Part shown: in pieces, positions 47,881-50,899 of the stretch | How positions within the stretch are numbered: the stretch's first letter is position 1 | How the letters are laid out: the number at the start of each line of letters is the position of its first letter | The notes under the pieces: generated by a model | The model's database searches: none | Told to the model about the DNA's origin: nothing | Seen by the model: the letters and a program-made list of their open reading frames with translations, nothing else | From: Burkholderiales bacterium | GTDB lineage: Bacteria > Pseudomonadota > Gammaproteobacteria > Burkholderiales > SG8-41 | Direction: 5' to 3' | NCBI GenBank assembly: GCA_030833315.1 | Contig: JAURHM010000019.1 | Span: 1-50,899, forward strand | Length of the DNA stretch: 50,899 nucleotides | Position numbers and translations under genes: made by a program

Positions 47881-49296
47881 ATGGCAGATCAAAAATATTT
47901 CAAATTCCCGGGAAAAATCGTTTTCGTCGGTTTCGGCTCTGTCGCGCAGGGTGTCCTGCCGCTGTTGCTGCGTCACATCGACATGCCGAAGGAACGCATT
48001 TCCATCATCACCGGCCATGACCGCGGCCGCGCCGAGGCGGGCAGCTTCGGCATCCGTTTCGAGGTAAATCCCCTTACCCGGGCGAATTACCGGGCGATTC
48101 TCGGCCCGCGTCTGGAGCGCGGCGATTTCCTGGTCAACCTGTCCGTCGATGTCGCCAGTTCGGCGCTGATTGAGTTCTGCTGTGAAAAAGGCGTGCTGTA
48201 CACGGACTCGTGCATCGAGCCCTGGGCAGGCGGCTATACCGACCAGTTGGTGTCGGTTTCGGCGCGCTCCAACTACGGCCAGCGCGAGGAAGTGCTGGCA
48301 CTGCGCAGGAAATTCCCGAAAGGCCCAACGATCCTTCCGACACACGGCGCCAATCCCGGTCTGATCTCGCACTGGGTCAAGCAGGGCATGCTTAATCTGG
48401 CGCAGGACATCCTCGGCCGCGGCGAGATGCCGCAGTCGAAGGCGGAGTGGGCGCAGCTGGCAATGGACCTCGGCATCAATTCGATTCATTGCTCGGAGCG
48501 AGATACCCAGGTCGCCAGCGTGCGCAAGCGCCCGGGCGAGTTCGTCAACACCTGGTCGGTCGACGGATTCATCGGCGAAGGCTCGCAGCCCTGTGAACTC
48601 GGCTGGGGTTCGCACGAGAAGCATTTCCCGCCGGAGGGATGCCACCATGATTACGGCTGCAAGGCGGCAATCTATCTCAACCGCCCGGGCGCGTCGGTCA
48701 AGGTGCGCACCTGGACGCCGATGGCGGGCGCTTTCCACGGCTTCCTGATCACCCACGGCGAGGCGATCTCGATTTCGGATTACTACACGGTGAAGCATGG
48801 CGATCGGGTTGCCTACCGTCCGACCTGTCACTATTCCTACCATCCCTGCGACGATACCGTGCTTTCGGTACACGAACTGGCAGGCCGCAACTGGGAGGCC
48901 CAGGAGCAGCGCCGCGTGCTGCGCGACGAGGTGGTATCCGGTGTTGATGAACTGGGTGCGCTGCTGCTCGGCCACAAAAAGGGCGCTTACTGGTTCGGCT
49001 CGCAACTGTCGATCGAGGAGGCCCGCCAGCTGGCGCCGTACAACAACGCGACCAGCCTGCAGGTGGCCGCCGGTGTTCTCGGTGGCATCGTCTGGGCTAT
49101 GGAAAACCCGGAGGCCGGCATCATCGATCCGGACGACATGGATCACCGCCGCGTGCTTGAGGTGGCAAATCCCTATCTGGGCCGGGTGGTCGGTGTTTAT
49201 TCCGACTGGACGCCGCTGCAGGGCCGAAACCACCCCTTCCCCGAGGATGTCGACGCTTCGGATCCCTGGCAGTTCAAGAATATCCGCGTGACCTGA
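47881..49296 (+). CDS. hss: Homospermidine synthase
   Basis: This 471-residue protein matches bacterial homospermidine synthase in length and motifs. The N-terminal NAD-binding segment Phe-Val-Gly-Phe-Gly-Ser-Val-Ala-Gln-Gly lies near residues 15-24, followed by Tyr-Thr-Asp-Ser-Cys-Ile-Glu-Pro-Trp. Thr-His-Gly-Ala-Asn-Pro-Gly-Leu-Ile-Ser-His and Tyr-His-Pro-Cys-Asp-Asp-Thr are further conserved blocks. The enzyme joins two putrescine units (or spermidine and putrescine) into homospermidine with NAD as a catalytic hydride carrier, in the cytoplasm. The start has no obvious ribosome-binding site; an ATG five bases earlier is in another frame. It is a single-gene unit divergent from the sauS-like gene. 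Confidence 0.9.
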   Translation: MADQKYFKFPGKIVFVGFGSVAQGVLPLLLRHIDMPKERISIITGHDRGRAEAGSFGIRFEVNPLTRANYRAILGPRLERGDFLVNLSVDVASSALIEFCCEKGVLYTDSCIEPWAGGYTDQLVSVSARSNYGQREEVLALRRKFPKGPTILPTHGANPGLISHWVKQGMLNLAQDILGRGEMPQSKAEWAQLAMDLGINSIHCSERDTQVASVRKRPGEFVNTWSVDGFIGEGSQPCELGWGSHEKHFPPEGCHHDYGCKAAIYLNRPGASVKVRTWTPMAGAFHGFLITHGEAISISDYYTVKHGDRVAYRPTCHYSYHPCDDTVLSVHELAGRNWEAQEQRRVLRDEVVSGVDELGALLLGHKKGAYWFGSQLSIEEARQLAPYNNATSLQVAAGVLGGIVWAMENPEAGIIDPDDMDHRRVLEVANPYLGRVVGVYSDWTPLQGRNHPFPEDVDASDPWQFKNIRVT

Positions 49297-49307
49297 GTGT
49301 TACCGAA

Positions 49308-49346
49308 ATCCCGCTTGCCCCGAGCCTGGCGCAGGGGCAACGGGAT
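49308..49346. terminator. Hairpin between convergent hss and Bug genes
   Basis: ATCCCG plus TTGCCCC (49308-49321, one bulged C) pair with GGGGCAA plus CGGGAT (49334-49346) around a 12-base loop. It lies between two convergent stop codons and is probably a shared terminator, although no T-run follows. Confidence 0.55.
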
Positions 49347-49355
49347 GTTCCGGAT

Positions 49356-50324
49356 TCAGTTCAGCGTGATCTTGGCGTCGGCGACGATCTTCCTGTACTT
49401 GGCGATTTCGTTTTTGATCAGTTCACCCAACTGATCCGGCGTGCCGCCGACGGGATCAACACCCAGTTCAGCCATGCGGCCTTTCATTTCCGCGGTTTTG
49501 ACGATGGCGGAAATTTCGGTGTGCAGTTTGGCGACGATGTCGTTCGGCGTACCGCGCGGCATCAGGATCGCCCACCACTGGCTGACTTCAAAGCCGGACA
49601 TGCCGGATTCATCAAAGGTCGGCACGTCGGGAAAGGCGGATGAACGTTTTGCCGAGGTCATACCGACGGCGCGGATACGGTTGTTCTTAATATTCGGTGC
49701 GGCGACAGGCAGCGCGAGAAATCCGCTGGGCGAGTGACCGCCGAGAAGATCCGTCATTTGCGGACCGCCGCCTTTGTAAGGCACGTGGATGATATTGATG
49801 CCGGTGAGCAGGCGCATCCATTCGCCGGCCATGTGCTGGGCGCTGCCGGAACCGATCGAGGAGTAGCTGATCGAACCCGGCTGTTTTTTCGCAAGCGCGA
49901 CATAGTCATTGACGTTTTTCACCGGTAGCGAAGGATGCGCAACCAGCACCAGCGGTGAAATGCCGACCTGGGTGACCGGCGTGAAGTCGCGGACCGGGTC
50001 GTAGCTCATTTTCGGATACAGCGCGACGTTGAGTGCCGCTTCGCCGGAGGTGCTCATCAGGATGGTGTAGCCGTCCGCCGGGCTGCGCGCCGCGACTTCG
50101 GCGCCGACCATGCCGGAAGCGCCGCCGCGGTTGTCGATGATGACCTGCTGCCCCAGTTTGTCGCCGAGCAATTTGGCGATCGGGCGGCCGAGGATGTCGG
50201 TGCCGCCGCCGGGCGGGTAGGGAATAATCATGCGTATGGGTTTCGCGGGATAAGGCGCCTGTGCCGATGCGAAACCGGCAACCGTAAACAGCAGCAACAG
50301 CGATGCGAGAATGCGTGAAAGCAT
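49356..50324 (-). CDS. Bug-family (TctC-like) periplasmic solute-binding protein
   Basis: A 322-residue exported Bug protein with a signal peptide to Ala-Ser-Ala near residue 21. Tyr-Pro-Ala-Lys-Pro-Ile-Arg-Met-Ile-Ile-Pro-Tyr-Pro-Pro-Gly-Gly-Gly-Thr-Asp follows, then Ala-Asp-Gly-Tyr-Thr-Ile and Val-Pro-Tyr-Lys-Gly-Gly-Gly-Pro. It is the second orphan Bug protein in this end of the window and differs from the one at 43758 in the ligand loop, so the ligands probably differ. GGAGGGG precedes the ATG. The gene is divergent from the methyltransferase gene at 50516. Confidence 0.88.
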   Translation of the reverse strand: MLSRILASLLLLFTVAGFASAQAPYPAKPIRMIIPYPPGGGTDILGRPIAKLLGDKLGQQVIIDNRGGASGMVGAEVAARSPADGYTILMSTSGEAALNVALYPKMSYDPVRDFTPVTQVGISPLVLVAHPSLPVKNVNDYVALAKKQPGSISYSSIGSGSAQHMAGEWMRLLTGINIIHVPYKGGGPQMTDLLGGHSPSGFLALPVAAPNIKNNRIRAVGMTSAKRSSAFPDVPTFDESGMSGFEVSQWWAILMPRGTPNDIVAKLHTEISAIVKTAEMKGRMAELGVDPVGGTPDQLGELIKNEIAKYRKIVADAKITLN

Positions 50325-50482
50325 GTTTCCCCTCCGTGTCGGCTTGTGGATGCCCCGGTACTGCGATGCGGCGGTTGTTGTTATTGTGATCCGCTCAATG
50401 TGATCCGGCGCTGCGCACAGACTAGTAGAGTTCCCGCTGCCTAGGCAAGCGCGGTGATGCTGCCGGATGTATTTGATTAAAA

Positions 50483-50495
50483 TGTAAATTTTACA
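50483..50495. promoter_or_regulatory. Palindromic operator candidate
   Basis: TGTAAA-T-TTTACA is a perfect 13-base palindrome. It lies in the 191-base divergent region between the Bug gene (start 50324) and the methyltransferase gene, 21 bases before the latter's ATG. The position and TGT/ACA ends suit a repressor site; the cognate regulator is unknown. Confidence 0.4.
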
Positions 50496-50515
50496 ATCTT
50501 CGGGTTACGCGATTG

Positions 50516-50899
50516 ATGACCGGACATTCTGCGATGACTACACCGTCGGCCTGGGTGCGACGCTGGGCGCTGCTGGTGAGCAAGGGCGGCAGGGTGCTGG
50601 ATGTGGCCTGTGGCGGCGGACGCCATGCGCGGTTTTTTGCCGGGCTCGGTCATCCCGTCGATGCGGTGGACCGCGATCCGGAGGCTGTTGCCGCGCTGGC
50701 AGGTGTTCAGGGAGTCACTGCACTTTGCGCGGATCTTGAAGGCGGGCCGTGGCCTTATGCCGGGCGTTTTTATGCCGCGGTGATTGTGACCAATTATCTG
50801 CACCGTCCGCTGTTTCCGCAGCTGCTGGCGGCACTGGCGCCGGGTGGTGTGCTGATTTACGAAACCTTCGGCCTGGGCAACGAGGTTTACGGGCGGCCC
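50516..50899 (+). CDS. Class I SAM-dependent methyltransferase, N-terminal part (cut by window end)
   Basis: The 128 visible codons stay open to the window edge. After a short N-terminus they show motif I Val-Leu-Asp-Val-Ala-Cys-Gly-Gly-Gly-Arg-His-Ala, the acidic end of strand 2 in Ala-Val-Asp-Arg-Asp, and strand 4/5 elements Ala-Val-Ile-Val-Thr-Asn-Tyr-Leu and Ala-Pro-Gly-Gly-Val-Leu-Ile-Tyr-Glu-Thr-Phe. This is a small soluble methyltransferase of the TehB/UbiE-like type; the substrate is not evident. A second ATG six codons in is an alternative start. Confidence 0.82.
   Translation, partial: MTGHSAMTTPSAWVRRWALLVSKGGRVLDVACGGGRHARFFAGLGHPVDAVDRDPEAVAALAGVQGVTALCADLEGGPWPYAGRFYAAVIVTNYLHRPLFPQLLAALAPGGVLIYETFGLGNEVYGRP

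Noticed and set aside
1-50899. CRISPR arrays, rRNA and tRNA genes
   Set aside because: No regularly spaced direct repeats and no recognisable stable-RNA sequence were found by eye on either strand.

Overview
This window looks like the chromosome of a GC-rich betaproteobacterium, probably Burkholderiales or a relative. The evidence is indirect: two Bug-type (TctC family) solute-binding proteins, a TAXI-TRAP transporter with a fused permease, a SauS/SauT-like pair, homospermidine synthase, PsiE, and several heavy-metal RND systems. No rRNA, tRNA or CRISPR array was recognised. Genus and species cannot be given from the sequence alone.

Layout. At 1-3.0 kb lie the tail of an FlK-like thioesterase, a decayed META-domain lipoprotein gene, and a minus-strand mocA-coxD-coxE-type maturation operon for a molybdenum hydroxylase. 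At 3.1-7.9 kb there is a carboxylate module: a hydroxypyruvate isomerase-like protein, a TAXI-TRAP transporter and a tartronate semialdehyde reductase-like protein. At 8-10.9 kb are small membrane-associated hypotheticals, a class III aminotransferase and psiE. At 10.9-14.4 kb is a graveyard: an IS21-family element (istA-istB) abuts the last 63 codons of a GGDEF gene, followed by a decayed IS3-family orfA and a frameshifted, N-terminally truncated Crp/Fnr regulator.

From 14.4 to 37 kb is a metal-resistance region. A czcCBA-type operon is divergent from an exported, probably outer-membrane protein. A thymidine/AMP phosphorylase-PRPP synthetase pair follows, then a minus-strand copper/silver operon of about 12 kb. 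The copper operon encodes an exported metal-binding protein fused to a methyltransferase domain, small His-rich exported proteins, a TolC-like protein, a Tat-dependent multicopper oxidase, a cupredoxin, a DUF411 protein, CusF, CusC, a CusB-CusF fusion and CusA. Upstream of it, a truncated small copper-locus gene meets a truncated sensor kinase head to head, which marks a deletion or rearrangement.

At 37-43.1 kb is an anaerobic-type molybdopterin oxidoreductase operon (polyferredoxin, catalytic subunit, FeS subunit, NrfD subunit, small exported protein). A perfect FNR-type box stands at class II spacing upstream of it. At 43.2-50.9 kb are a small membrane protein, a Bug protein, the sauS/sauT-like pair, homospermidine synthase, a second Bug protein, and the start of a methyltransferase gene cut by the window edge.

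The most striking observation is in the DUF411 gene at 30441-30887. It carries one in-frame TGA exactly where the first cysteine of the conserved Cys-Gly-Cys-Cys metal-binding motif belongs. A 12-bp stem-loop follows at the spacing expected of a bacterial SECIS element. It is therefore a candidate copper-locus selenoprotein with a twin-arginine signal. A nonsense mutation is the alternative.
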